A stretch of DNA of 64,000 nucleotides from Oceanihabitans gracilariae (GTDB taxonomy: Bacteria > Bacteroidota > Bacteroidia > Flavobacteriales > Flavobacteriaceae). Positions 54,082-63,592 of the stretch are shown here, in pieces. The stretch is from positions 868,001-932,000 of the forward strand of contig NZ_JBHULM010000011.1 of assembly GCF_042684485.1 (NCBI RefSeq), read 5' to 3'. Every line of letters starts with the position of its first letter. Position 1 is the first letter of the stretch. Both the position numbers and the translations under genes were made by a program. The notes beneath the pieces are model-generated. The model was not told the origin of the DNA. It did no database searches and was given only the letters and a program-made list of their open reading frames with translations.

Positions 54082-55248
54082 ATGAAAGATATTTTAATAA
54101 TTACTAGCTACTTTCCTCCAGAAATTGGAGCTGCTTCAAATAGAATTTATCACCTTGCCGAAGGTTTACAAGAACGTAACTTTAATGTGCAGGTATTAAC
54201 ACCTTTACCTAATTATCCTACTGGTAAAATATTTGATGCTTACCAAGGAAAATTTAAACATACTAGTGTTGAAAAAGGCATCACTATTACTAGATTATGG
54301 ATTTATGCATCAGTTTCTAAAAACAAGTTTTTGCGTTTAATAGCTATGCTATCGTACAGTTTTAGTCTGGTTTGGTTTTTTGCTTTTAATAAAATACCAA
54401 AAACAGTAATTGTACAATCTCCTCCATTATTGGTTGCATTTACTTCTATGTTTTTTTTACGTAGTAAAAAAAGAAAACTAGTATTAAATGTTAGTGATTT
54501 ATGGCCAATTGCAGGATTAGAACTAGGTGCTTTTAAAAAGAATTTTAGTTATAAAATGCTAGAGAGTATTGAGCGTTTTAATTACAAAAAAGCAGATTTA
54601 GTTTTAGGGCAAAGCAAAGAAATATTAACACATGTAAGCTCTTTATTTGCTAACAAAAAAACACTTTTATATAGAAATTATCCAGAATTTGATGCACCTA
54701 AAATAACACCAAGAAACCCTTCTGATAAAAACATAAAACTGGTTTATGCTGGACTTTTAGGAATTGCACAAGGTATATACAAGCTCTGTACCGAATTAGA
54801 TTTTAATAACAATATAGAACTTCATATTTATGGTTCTGGCGCAGAACAGAAGCTTATTGAAGGGTTTATAGAGAAATATCCCAAACTTCCTATATACTTT
54901 TATGGTAGAGTTGCTAGAGAAGAGCTACACCAAGTTCTTTTGCAGTATGATGTTGCCATTATTCCTTTATTAAATAGAATTTATGGTTCTGTACCTTCAA
55001 AAATATTTGAATATGCAAAACTAGGCTTACCTATTCTATATTTTGGAGGTGGTGAAGGTGAAGATGTAGTAAACAACAACCAACTTGGTTGGATTGCTGC
55101 TGCTGGAGATTATAGTGACTTAAACCGTATAATAGCTTCTATTCAAATCTCTGAAATTACTTTATCTTCCAAACAAAAAATAAAAGAAACTGCAACTTCT
55201 ACTTTTAATTTAGAAGCACAGCTTAAAACACTTTCTAACTTGCTTTAA
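54082..55248 (+). CDS. Glycosyltransferase family 4 (WbuB-like)
   Basis: A 388-residue GT-B enzyme with ILIITSYFPPEIGAASNRIYHLAEGL at the N-terminus (WbuB-like L-FucNAc transferase type) and the donor half with LVYAGLLGIAQG, YGSGAEQKLIE and IYGSVPSKIFEYAKLGLPILYFGGGEG, including the E-x7-E region. It adds a sugar to a lipid-linked intermediate at the cytoplasmic face. It is last in the plus-strand arm and overlaps the convergent initiating transferase gene by 4 bp. Confidence 0.88.
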   Translation: MKDILIITSYFPPEIGAASNRIYHLAEGLQERNFNVQVLTPLPNYPTGKIFDAYQGKFKHTSVEKGITITRLWIYASVSKNKFLRLIAMLSYSFSLVWFFAFNKIPKTVIVQSPPLLVAFTSMFFLRSKKRKLVLNVSDLWPIAGLELGAFKKNFSYKMLESIERFNYKKADLVLGQSKEILTHVSSLFANKKTLLYRNYPEFDAPKITPRNPSDKNIKLVYAGLLGIAQGIYKLCTELDFNNNIELHIYGSGAEQKLIEGFIEKYPKLPIYFYGRVAREELHQVLLQYDVAIIPLLNRIYGSVPSKIFEYAKLGLPILYFGGGEGEDVVNNNQLGWIAAAGDYSDLNRIIASIQISEITLSSKQKIKETATSTFNLEAQLKTLSNLL

Positions 55249-56603
55249 TAGGCTTTATCTTCCCCATTAACAATATTCATGAAAGTTTGAGTAACAATTT
55301 TAATATCTAATAATAAAGACCAGTTTTCAATATAAAAGATATCAAATTTTACACGATTAATGATGTCTTTATCTGTTTCTATTTCTCCTCTAAAACCACT
55401 TACTTGTGCTAAACCTGTTATTCCTGGTTTAACAAAGTGTCTTACCATAAACTTATCTACTCGTTTTGCATACATATTGGTATGACTCACCATATGAGGT
55501 CTAGGACCTACTACAGACATATCACCAAACAACACATTAAAAAACTGTGGTAACTCATCTATACTAGTTTTACGTATAAATTTACCAATTCTTGTTACTC
55601 GTTGATCTCCTCTTGTAGCTTGATTTAAATTCGCATTTTTATTTGGAGTCATAGAGCGAAACTTATAACAATCAAATTCTTTATAGTTAAAACCGTTTCT
55701 AGACTGTTTAAAGAATATTGGACCTTTAGATTCTAGTACAATAAGAATTGCAATAATTGGAGTTAACCAAGAAAGCAGTAAGACAATTACAGCTGTTGAA
55801 AACACAATATCAAAAACTCTTTTAATAAACTGGTTAACAGAATCTTCTAAGGGAATATTACGAAAAGACAGTATTGGTGTATAGTTATAATACTCGTATT
55901 TTAATTTTTTAGAATATATATCTTTATTATCTGGTAAAAACTTTAATATTTTAAGGTTATTATCTGCAAAATCGATAACCTTTCTCAGTTGACTATTAGA
56001 AAGCTGCGATAAAGAACAGTAAATTTCATCTACATTCTCTTCTAATAAAAATTGAAAACAATCTTGCAATCCTTCTTCTGTAATATTTTTAAAGTTAAAG
56101 GTTTTTGTATGTGAATATCCGTATTCTGGTTTGTCATTAAAAAACCTCTCTAAAGCTTGTGTTTGCTTATTTTTACCTAAAATAGCAGTAACCCTAAAAT
56201 TACCACCAAAAGAAGCTCTATACTTCTGCAATAAGTAATACAACGTAAATTTAAATAAGGTTACAAGAACAAATACACAGCCTATATACTTAAAAATTGT
56301 TTTTGGTAATATGTCTAAATCATAATAAAATCCTGAAAAAGCAAATACTACTAATGTAAAAAGAGCCATTTGCCTAAAAACAAGGGTCATAATAGCTACT
56401 TCACGAGTAAACCTAAAAACTGCATAAAATTTGGATAGCGTAGAAATAACAATCCAAGATATAGATATAACTAAAACAAAAATTGCAGGCTCTACACTTT
56501 TAAAAAAATAAAGTATCGCCAAACTATTTATTATAGTTAAATCTATTATATATGAAATTGGCCTTAAATAGACTGAATATCTTCCTTGATTAAATGTGTT
56601 CAA
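55245..56603 (-). CDS. Polyprenyl glycosylphosphotransferase (WcaJ-type initiating enzyme)
   Basis: A 452-residue polyisoprenyl-phosphate hexose-1-phosphate transferase. Four N-terminal membrane helices, a cytosolic CoA-binding-like domain (about 135-250) and the C-terminal catalytic domain: KRVFDIVFSTAVIVLLLS (membrane re-entrant helix), GPIFFKQSRNGFNYKEFDCYKFRSM and VVGPRPHM. It transfers glucose-1-P or galactose-1-P (or xylose-type sugar-P) to undecaprenyl phosphate, starting the repeat unit. It is the last gene of the minus-strand arm, one base after the decarboxylase gene. Confidence 0.92.
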   Translation of the reverse strand: MNTFNQGRYSVYLRPISYIIDLTIINSLAILYFFKSVEPAIFVLVISISWIVISTLSKFYAVFRFTREVAIMTLVFRQMALFTLVVFAFSGFYYDLDILPKTIFKYIGCVFVLVTLFKFTLYYLLQKYRASFGGNFRVTAILGKNKQTQALERFFNDKPEYGYSHTKTFNFKNITEEGLQDCFQFLLEENVDEIYCSLSQLSNSQLRKVIDFADNNLKILKFLPDNKDIYSKKLKYEYYNYTPILSFRNIPLEDSVNQFIKRVFDIVFSTAVIVLLLSWLTPIIAILIVLESKGPIFFKQSRNGFNYKEFDCYKFRSMTPNKNANLNQATRGDQRVTRIGKFIRKTSIDELPQFFNVLFGDMSVVGPRPHMVSHTNMYAKRVDKFMVRHFVKPGITGLAQVSGFRGEIETDKDIINRVKFDIFYIENWSLLLDIKIVTQTFMNIVNGEDKAY

Positions 56604-56604
56604 T

Positions 56605-57591
56605 TTATTTTTTTATATGTTTAGAAAAATCTTTATGCTCGCTTTTATATAAATCTTCTTCAGACAAAGACTTAAAATAATTAAACGTTTTAAGCATACC
56701 TTCTTCACGTTCTACTTTAGGTTGCCAACCTAGTAATTCTTTTGCTAATGTTATATCTGGTTGTCTCTGTAGCGGATCATCTACAGGCAATTCTTTGTAA
56801 ATTACTTTTTGATTGGTATTAGTAAGTTTAATGATCTCTTCTGCAAAATCTCCAATGGTAATTTCATTTGGGTTACCAATATTAACAGGATATGCATAGT
56901 CACTAAACATTAATTTATAAATACCATCTACTTGATCATCTACATAGCAAAAAGATCTAGTTTGTTTACCATCACCAAAAACAGTTAAGTCTTCTCCTCT
57001 AAGTGCTTGCCCCATAAATGCAGGAATAACTCTTCCGTCATTTAGTCGCATTCTTGGTCCATAGGTGTTAAATATACGAACGATACGTGTTTCAAGACCA
57101 TGAAATCTATGATAAGCCATGGTTATAGATTCTTGAAAACGTTTAGCTTCGTCATATACTCCTCTTGGACCTATAGTATTTACATTACCATAGTAGTCTT
57201 CGGTTTGCGGATGTACTAATGGATCTCCATACACTTCAGATGTAGATGCTATTAATAATCTCGCATTTTTAGCCTTAGCCAATCCTAATAAGTTATGCGT
57301 ACCTAAAGAACCTACTTTTAAGGTTTGTATAGGTATTTTTAAATAGTCTATTGGGCTTGCTGGTGAAGCAAAATGTAAAATATAATGTAAGTCTCCTTCA
57401 ATTTTAATAAACTCGGTTACATCGTGTTCTATAAACTCAAAATTAGGATTATTAGCAAGGTGACTAATATTTTTTTTGTCGCCAGTAATGAAGTTATCCA
57501 TACCAATAACATAAAAACCTTCATGAATAAATTTATCGCATAAGTGTGACCCTAAAAATCCTGCTGCTCCTGTTATTAGTACTTTTTTCAT
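56605..57591 (-). CDS. UDP-glucuronate decarboxylase (UDP-xylose synthase)
   Basis: A 328-residue extended SDR enzyme with NAD-binding [10 protein letters not shown] (G-x2-G-x2-G), active-site YDEAKR (YxxxK) and [19 protein letters not shown], a block typical of UXS. It oxidises and decarboxylates UDP-glucuronate to UDP-xylose. The gene directly follows ugd (13-bp gap), which supplies its substrate, so a UDP-Glc to UDP-GlcA to UDP-Xyl pathway is encoded in two adjacent genes. Confidence 0.92.
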   Translation of the reverse strand: MKKVLITGAAGFLGSHLCDKFIHEGFYVIGMDNFITGDKKNISHLANNPNFEFIEHDVTEFIKIEGDLHYILHFASPASPIDYLKIPIQTLKVGSLGTHNLLGLAKAKNARLLIASTSEVYGDPLVHPQTEDYYGNVNTIGPRGVYDEAKRFQESITMAYHRFHGLETRIVRIFNTYGPRMRLNDGRVIPAFMGQALRGEDLTVFGDGKQTRSFCYVDDQVDGIYKLMFSDYAYPVNIGNPNEITIGDFAEEIIKLTNTNQKVIYKELPVDDPLQRQPDITLAKELLGWQPKVEREEGMLKTFNYFKSLSEEDLYKSEHKDFSKHIKK

Positions 57592-57604
57592 TATTTAATA
57601 TTGA

Positions 57605-59002
57605 TTATTGACCTGTTCCTATTTTATAATAAACGAAACCGATATCTTCTAAAGTTTCTTTATCTAAAAGACCTCTTCCGTCAAAAACGAAAGCTGGTTT
57701 TTGCATCTTATTGAAAATTTGCTTCCAATCATAGGTTTTAAATTCATCCCATTCGGTTAAAATAGCAATAGCATGTGCATTTTCACATGTTTTGTAAGGA
57801 TCATTTTCCACTTTTAAAAGGTTTCTATTTTCCTCGTTAGATCTTGTATTTAAATACTCTAAATCGGCATAGATACGTTCTTCTACCACTTTAGGATCAA
57901 AAACAGTTATTTCAGCCTGCTCATTTAGTAAATTATCAGCTATTTTAATTGCTGCTGACTCTCTAGTATCATTAGTATCTTTTTTAAATGCCCAACCTAA
58001 AAACGCTATCTTTTTTCCTGATACTGTGTTGTAAAGTGTACTTACAATATTATCTGAAAAACGTTGTTTTTGGTGTTCATTCATTAATATTACTTGCTCC
58101 CAGTAATCTGCTACTTCATTTAAACCATAACTTTTAGCAATATACACAAGATTTAGAATATCTTTTTGAAAACAAGAACCTCCAAACCCTACAGATGATT
58201 TTAAAAACTTAGCTCCTATTCTACTATCCATACCAATAGCTTTAGAAACTTCGTTTACATCTGCACCTGTTTTCTCACAGATTTCAGACATGGCATTAAT
58301 AGAAGAAACACGTTGTGCTAAAAAGGCATTTGCGGTAAGTTTAGACAACTCTGAAGACCACACATTTGTTCTTAAAATTCTATCTTGAGGTACCCAATTA
58401 GCATATACATCTGCAAGGGCTTCAATTGCCTTTAAACCTTCAGGGTTTGTATCTCCACCAATAAGCACTCTATCTGGACTTAAAAGGTCTTCAACAGCTG
58501 TACCTTCGGCTAAAAATTCTGGATTAGATAATATTTGAAAAGCAACATCATTACCTGTATTGTCTAAAATATCTTTTATTGCAGAAGCGGTACGCACAGG
58601 AAGTGTAGATTTTTCAACAATAATTTTATCTTGTTTAGAAACTCTAGCAATTTGTCTAGCACATAGCTCGATATATTTTAAATCTGCAGCCATCCCTTTT
58701 CCTTTTCCGTAGGTTTTGGTTGGTGTATTTACAGAAATAAATATCATTTCTGCTTCGTCAATAGCTTTATCTACTTCTGTTGAAAAGAATAAATTACGTC
58801 CTCTTGCTTCTGCTACAATAGCATCTAAACCAGGTTCAAAAACAGGAAGGTTATCTAAATTCTCGTCATTCCATGCTGCAATTCTAGCCTCATTAATATC
58901 TACAACTGTTACTTTTATGTTAGGGCATTGCTTTGCTATTACAGCCATAGTTGGACCACCAACATATCCAGCTCCAATACAACAGATATTTTTTATTTTC
59001 AT
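57605..59002 (-). CDS. ugd: UDP-glucose 6-dehydrogenase (long, eukaryote-like type)
   Basis: A 465-residue enzyme. NAD-binding [14 protein letters not shown], catalytic Cys in [19 protein letters not shown] and the C-terminal [16 protein letters not shown]. The wording ([29 protein letters not shown]) and length are nearer the animal/plant UGDH type than the 390-440-residue type of E. coli. It oxidises UDP-glucose twice to UDP-glucuronate. It is 13 bp ahead of the UDP-GlcA decarboxylase and 4 bp after the GT4 gene. Confidence 0.95.
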   Translation of the reverse strand: MKIKNICCIGAGYVGGPTMAVIAKQCPNIKVTVVDINEARIAAWNDENLDNLPVFEPGLDAIVAEARGRNLFFSTEVDKAIDEAEMIFISVNTPTKTYGKGKGMAADLKYIELCARQIARVSKQDKIIVEKSTLPVRTASAIKDILDNTGNDVAFQILSNPEFLAEGTAVEDLLSPDRVLIGGDTNPEGLKAIEALADVYANWVPQDRILRTNVWSSELSKLTANAFLAQRVSSINAMSEICEKTGADVNEVSKAIGMDSRIGAKFLKSSVGFGGSCFQKDILNLVYIAKSYGLNEVADYWEQVILMNEHQKQRFSDNIVSTLYNTVSGKKIAFLGWAFKKDTNDTRESAAIKIADNLLNEQAEITVFDPKVVEERIYADLEYLNTRSNEENRNLLKVENDPYKTCENAHAIAILTEWDEFKTYDWKQIFNKMQKPAFVFDGRGLLDKETLEDIGFVYYKIGTGQ

Positions 59003-59006
59003 TTAA

Positions 59007-60143
59007 TTATGCTTCTTTAATTTTTATCAGCTCTTTATATTGCTCTTCTAACTTTAAGATATTTTTACTTAAATCAAAGTTATCTAAAAAAAATTGAAAA
59101 GAGTTTTTTGAGAACTTTAATTTTAATTTTTCATCATTTAAGATGTTTAAAATGTATTTAGACATTTTACTAGCGTCTTCTGTGTCTAGTAAATAACCAT
59201 TAAAACCATGTTTAACTAAATCTCGATTTCCGTCACAGTTTGTGGCAACGATGGGCTTGCTTAGCGCTAAACTTTCAATAACTGAGTAAGGTAACCCTTC
59301 ATATCTTGATGTTGAAATATATAACTGACTATCTTTTATAATATTAAAAATATCATCTCTGGTAGTCCAATCTAAAAGTGTTATATTATTTTCTAGATCT
59401 AATTCTTTAATTTTTTTTGTTACAGCCTCAAGATTTGGTGCATGATAACCAACTCCCATTAAGACTAGATGTATATTAGGTTGAGATTGTTTTACTTTTA
59501 AAATAACATCAACCATAAATTCAATGTTCTTTTGAAATGAAGGTCTACCAACAGAACAGATATAATTTTCTGGCCATGTTTTATTAATACTTAACGGTTT
59601 AAAGCTTTTTATTGGAAGAATAGAGTTATTAAAGACTAAAGCGCGCTCTTTTTTATAACCAACCTTATCAATACCCTGTTTTAATTCGGATTCTGAGGTA
59701 GCTAATAAATAAGAATTGGCATACTTAAATATTTTTTCAATTGTTAAAAAAATCTTTTTCTTAATATTTGATTCTGCACTTAAAAAAGAATATGCGTGTG
59801 GTGTATGTAAAACATTTACTTTATAAAACAAAGATGCTGCTCTAGCAATTATACCTCCTTTAGCACTATGCGCATGAATAATATCTGGTTTTTCTGATTT
59901 TAATATTTTTATTGTAGCTAAAATTGCTTTTAAATCTTTTATGGGATTAATCTCTCTTTGAATAGGTAACTTGTATTCTTTTATAACAGATTTATCTTTA
60001 GCAAAATAGCCTTTTTTATCCTCATTTTGGTGAAGAATAATATTTTCAACTGTATCAGTACTTATATTTTCTGTAACTAATCTTAAGTATACATCTACAC
60101 CTCCAACGGAATGTAAAATATGGGCTACTTTAATTTTTTTCAT
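59007..60143 (-). CDS. Glycosyltransferase family 4
   Basis: A 378-residue GT-B enzyme. VAHILHSVGGVDVYLRL at the N-terminus, PDIIHAHSAKGGIIARAAS in the acceptor domain, and VGRPSFQKNIEFMVDVI, STSRYEGLPYSVIESLALSKPIVATNCDGNRDLV in the donor domain (E-x7-E). A cytoplasmic sugar transferase of the repeat unit. Donor and acceptor cannot be read from sequence. Confidence 0.9.
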   Translation of the reverse strand: MKKIKVAHILHSVGGVDVYLRLVTENISTDTVENIILHQNEDKKGYFAKDKSVIKEYKLPIQREINPIKDLKAILATIKILKSEKPDIIHAHSAKGGIIARAASLFYKVNVLHTPHAYSFLSAESNIKKKIFLTIEKIFKYANSYLLATSESELKQGIDKVGYKKERALVFNNSILPIKSFKPLSINKTWPENYICSVGRPSFQKNIEFMVDVILKVKQSQPNIHLVLMGVGYHAPNLEAVTKKIKELDLENNITLLDWTTRDDIFNIIKDSQLYISTSRYEGLPYSVIESLALSKPIVATNCDGNRDLVKHGFNGYLLDTEDASKMSKYILNILNDEKLKLKFSKNSFQFFLDNFDLSKNILKLEEQYKELIKIKEA

Positions 60144-60170
60144 ATCATTATAAATGCTTAATCAAATATA

Positions 60171-61403
60171 TTATCTGTTTTTGATAAGAAACTTAAACTG
60201 CTCATTTTTATATTTAAAACTCACAACAATTACTAAAAGTATTCCTAAAATATAACTTCCCATTTGTCTGGATAAAAAGGATTCTATTAAACCAAACATA
60301 AATACTGCTAATATAATACTCCCTTTTAAAAGGGATTTTTTTCTATATATTAAAGGTATTATAAAAATGGCTAAAAACAAAAGTAAGGCAACTAGTCCGT
60401 ATGCCATTAAAAAGGTTAAAAACTGATTGTGTGCATTAAATCTTGATTTAAGGAAATAATTTCTTCTCCCTTTTTTTTCTATTTGTGAAGAATAGCACTC
60501 AACTAGTTTATTGTTTGTTATATATTCTGATCCAAAACCTAAAAATAAATTATAGTTTTCTTGATCATCTTGTATAAGGTTATTTACACAACTCCAAATA
60601 ACTAGTCTAGGTTCCCAGTTTTTAAAATTTTCAATAATTCCTTTATCTCTGTTAAGATGGAAAAATCGGTTTGAGAGGTTTGGGTTTAAAATAAACAATA
60701 ATACGATGAATGAAATACCTGCAAAAAGGCCAATGAAGGCTTTTTTACTTTTATTGAAAAGTAAATACCTATAAAAAAGAACAGTAATCATTATTAAAAG
60801 TGCCATCCTAGAAGAAACCACTAAAACAAATGTTAAAGTTAAAAATAGATTTAAATAATGTAATCGTCTTATTTTTTTGTTTTCTCTTGAAATTAAATCT
60901 AAAGAGAACAAAAAGCTTAATGCTGAAAAGAAGCCAGTATATAACCTTTCGGTAATTAATAACTTTTTTATTTCTCCTCCTTTTGCAATATCAAAACTTC
61001 CATTTTGAACAATATAAAAGCCTGACAATACAAAGGTGTAAACAGCCATTGTCATTACAGAAAGTATTATAGCATACTTTAAATACTTTAAGTTTGTAAC
61101 AGGCGTTGCTAGTAATAAAAAAAGGATTGCCAGACCATACCTACCAAATAAATCTAATTCATGGTTTATGTTTCCTTTAATACTTACTATTATAAAGGTC
61201 AATAAAACGAAAAACAAAAAAGCTATTAGCTCAGGTTTTAGTAGCCTAGATTTAAGTTCATTTTTATTAAATAAAACGACAAAAAGTGGAATTAATATAA
61301 TAAGTAAGATATTAGGTACAGCCGTAAGTTTCCCTGACATTGGAATAAAAAAAACCAATAGAGCAAATACAATATTATATATTTTTAAAAGAGTAGGTCT
61401 CAA
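60171..61403 (-). CDS. O-antigen polymerase/ligase-type membrane protein, first copy
   Basis: 410 residues with about 11-12 hydrophobic helices and one large periplasmic loop (about 255-315, containing NWEPRLVIWSCV and FNAHNQFLTFLMAYG, with the loop Arg and His positions typical of the Wzy/WaaL family). It either polymerises the repeat unit or transfers it to lipid A core. The start is TTG at 61403, and TTGA overlaps the stop of the GT2 gene, a coupled start. Confidence 0.82.
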   Translation of the reverse strand: MRPTLLKIYNIVFALLVFFIPMSGKLTAVPNILLIILIPLFVVLFNKNELKSRLLKPELIAFLFFVLLTFIIVSIKGNINHELDLFGRYGLAILFLLLATPVTNLKYLKYAIILSVMTMAVYTFVLSGFYIVQNGSFDIAKGGEIKKLLITERLYTGFFSALSFLFSLDLISRENKKIRRLHYLNLFLTLTFVLVVSSRMALLIMITVLFYRYLLFNKSKKAFIGLFAGISFIVLLFILNPNLSNRFFHLNRDKGIIENFKNWEPRLVIWSCVNNLIQDDQENYNLFLGFGSEYITNNKLVECYSSQIEKKGRRNYFLKSRFNAHNQFLTFLMAYGLVALLLFLAIFIIPLIYRKKSLLKGSIILAVFMFGLIESFLSRQMGSYILGILLVIVVSFKYKNEQFKFLIKNR

Positions 61404-62203
61404 GATTTATTTAAAAGTTTTTTAATTTTTGTTGCTCCTTCTCTCGACACGTAAAGTAGTATATAGTTTCTTAAAATTCCATAAATTGGCGTAATACCAA
61501 AATAAAAATGTTTTTTTATAATTTTTATTCTGTTTTGTACTTGAATTTTTCTTTTGGTACTTGAGATAGAATTTTCATTTAATTCATAATCTAGTAATAC
61601 TTCAGGATAGTTTTCTGCCTTAAATTTTTTAATAATTTTAAAAAAGAATGCATAATCCTCAGCTGCTTTATAATTTACAGGATAATATCCTACTGAATCA
61701 ATTATGCTTGTTGAGAAAATTACCGAAGGATGAACAAACATACTATTTAAATACATTTTCTTCTTTATTTCAACATAACTTACAGGATGTTTTATATAAT
61801 GCAAGTGATTTCCTTGTTCATCAACAACATTAACCCAAGTACCTAACAGTTTTACATCAGGATTTTGGTTTAAATAATCTAATTGTTTTTTAAATTTATT
61901 TGGTTTACACTTATCTCCACAGTCTAATCTTGCTATATATTTATATTTTAAATCTTGAGCTGTTTTTAATCCTTTATTAAGAGCGTGTTCTATTCCTAAA
62001 TTTTCTTGTAAATAAACAAAATGAATTTCCCCTTTTGTATAACACGATTTTATATCTTCTTCATGAAATTTTGTTTTACTTCCATCATCTACTATTATAA
62101 TATCAATGTTTATTTCTTCAGTTATAGAATCAATAGAAGTTTTTATACCAACAGGGTCATTGAAATACGGAATTACTATAATTAAATCACTATTTTTATT
62201 CAT
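61400..62203 (-). CDS. Glycosyltransferase family 2
   Basis: A 267-residue GT-A enzyme. LIIVIPYFNDPVGIKTSIDSI (beta 1), IIIVDDGSKT (nucleotide-binding DD), KYIARLDCGDKCKPNKF (the DxD-like D-C-G-D metal site) and the C-terminal YKAAEDYAFFFKIIKKF (ED catalytic motif) are all present. It transfers one sugar in the cytoplasm. It overlaps its upstream neighbour by 8 bp and its downstream neighbour by 4 bp, so it is tightly coupled to both polymerase-like genes. Confidence 0.88.
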   Translation of the reverse strand: MNKNSDLIIVIPYFNDPVGIKTSIDSITEEINIDIIIVDDGSKTKFHEEDIKSCYTKGEIHFVYLQENLGIEHALNKGLKTAQDLKYKYIARLDCGDKCKPNKFKKQLDYLNQNPDVKLLGTWVNVVDEQGNHLHYIKHPVSYVEIKKKMYLNSMFVHPSVIFSTSIIDSVGYYPVNYKAAEDYAFFFKIIKKFKAENYPEVLLDYELNENSISSTKRKIQVQNRIKIIKKHFYFGITPIYGILRNYILLYVSREGATKIKKLLNKS

Positions 62204-63581
62204 AAACCTTAATATATTTATCTTGAGTAAGCCTATAAAACAGAGCTAATGTTACCCAAAAACCAAATGTTCTAAAAGTATCTTCTTTAAGCCAATTAAT
62301 TGAAAGACCAAATAATGTGGTAATAATTACCAAATAAAATACCGCCTCTTCTTTTGTTGAATTTTTGTAAAATATAAAAGCAACATATATAACCGAAACA
62401 ATAAATATAAAAAAGATTAAGAACCCAATTAGTCCTGTTTCCGCTAAAAGTCTTAAATATAAATTGTAACTTGGTGGAAATTTATTATAATCATCATTTA
62501 AATATCTTAATCTAAACTCCCAATTGTTTTTTGTTGCCCATTCAGGATATAAATCTCTAGCTCGATAAGGTAATTGACCATAACCTACACCATAAATTGG
62601 AGATTCTAAAAACACTTGTAAAGAAGCATACTGTATCCCTAATCTTGTCTTATTTGAAACACGATGATCACCTTCTTCTACACTAAAAGAGGTTGCCTTT
62701 TCAAAAATATATTCTGTTAGAGTTTTACCCTTAAACAATAAAAGGACAAAAATAATAATAGAACTATACTTAACAATTCTAATAAAAAATTTATTATATT
62801 TTGTTTTTGTAAGTAACAAAAACATAAATAATATTGCTTGTAAAAATATAAAAACTAAAGCTGAACGAGATCCTGTTAAAAACGATAGAATAAAAACTAC
62901 TGCTATTGGTATATATTTTTTTAATCCTTTTTCTGTTATAATATAACTAGCCATCCATCCAAAAAGAAAACACAAGTATGTTGCTAATGCAGGAGGTTCA
63001 TATGTAACAGATGACACCCTATGTAGGTTAGTGTCTAAATCTGCTACGGTAAAAGGCAAATAATTAAAAAGATGGTATAATGGCTTTAAAGCAACAATAT
63101 TTAACTTAATAATAAGTATCTCAAAAAAAGCAACAATTACAACAAAAACAAAAGAATAGAATAGAATTTTCCTGACCTTATAAAAAATAAACTCCTTAGA
63201 ATTCTTTGCAAAAACATTAAAATAAACTAAAAAGAAGACTATTCCTGAAATTATTACTGAAACAAAAGCTCTAATAAACCTTACAAGACCGTTTGTGCCT
63301 TTTAAGTTGTTTGTAGAAACTTCAAAAATATTTAAAATAACAGATATTATTGTCCAAATTAAAAATAATAGGAAAATTTGAAATATTGGGTTTTTTATAG
63401 GTATAAAAACTTTCTTTTTTAAAAGAAGAAAGCAAAATGCAATTAAGAAAAAAACAGCTGCAGCTTCCTTTTTAAACTCACCTAAAAAACCCAATCCTTC
63501 ATAAGTATTGAAAGGAATAAAAAACAGACCTATATAAAAAAGGCCAGCTATTACTGCTGATACATTAAGTTTTAAAGGCAT
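62196..63581 (-). CDS. O-antigen polymerase/ligase-type membrane protein, second copy
   Basis: 461 residues with about 12 helices and a periplasmic loop (about 300-365) containing NKTRLGIQYASLQVFLESPIYGVGYGQLPYRARDLYP and PPSYNLYLRLLAETGLIGFLIF, the arrangement of Wzy_C/WaaL proteins. It shows no close wording match to the copy at 60171, so the two are not a recent duplication; one may polymerise and the other ligate. The gene lies 11 bp downstream of the sulfotransferase gene. Confidence 0.82.
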   Translation of the reverse strand: MPLKLNVSAVIAGLFYIGLFFIPFNTYEGLGFLGEFKKEAAAVFFLIAFCFLLLKKKVFIPIKNPIFQIFLLFLIWTIISVILNIFEVSTNNLKGTNGLVRFIRAFVSVIISGIVFFLVYFNVFAKNSKEFIFYKVRKILFYSFVFVVIVAFFEILIIKLNIVALKPLYHLFNYLPFTVADLDTNLHRVSSVTYEPPALATYLCFLFGWMASYIITEKGLKKYIPIAVVFILSFLTGSRSALVFIFLQAILFMFLLLTKTKYNKFFIRIVKYSSIIIFVLLLFKGKTLTEYIFEKATSFSVEEGDHRVSNKTRLGIQYASLQVFLESPIYGVGYGQLPYRARDLYPEWATKNNWEFRLRYLNDDYNKFPPSYNLYLRLLAETGLIGFLIFFIFIVSVIYVAFIFYKNSTKEEAVFYLVIITTLFGLSINWLKEDTFRTFGFWVTLALFYRLTQDKYIKVYE

Positions 63582-63592
63582 TGATATTTTAA

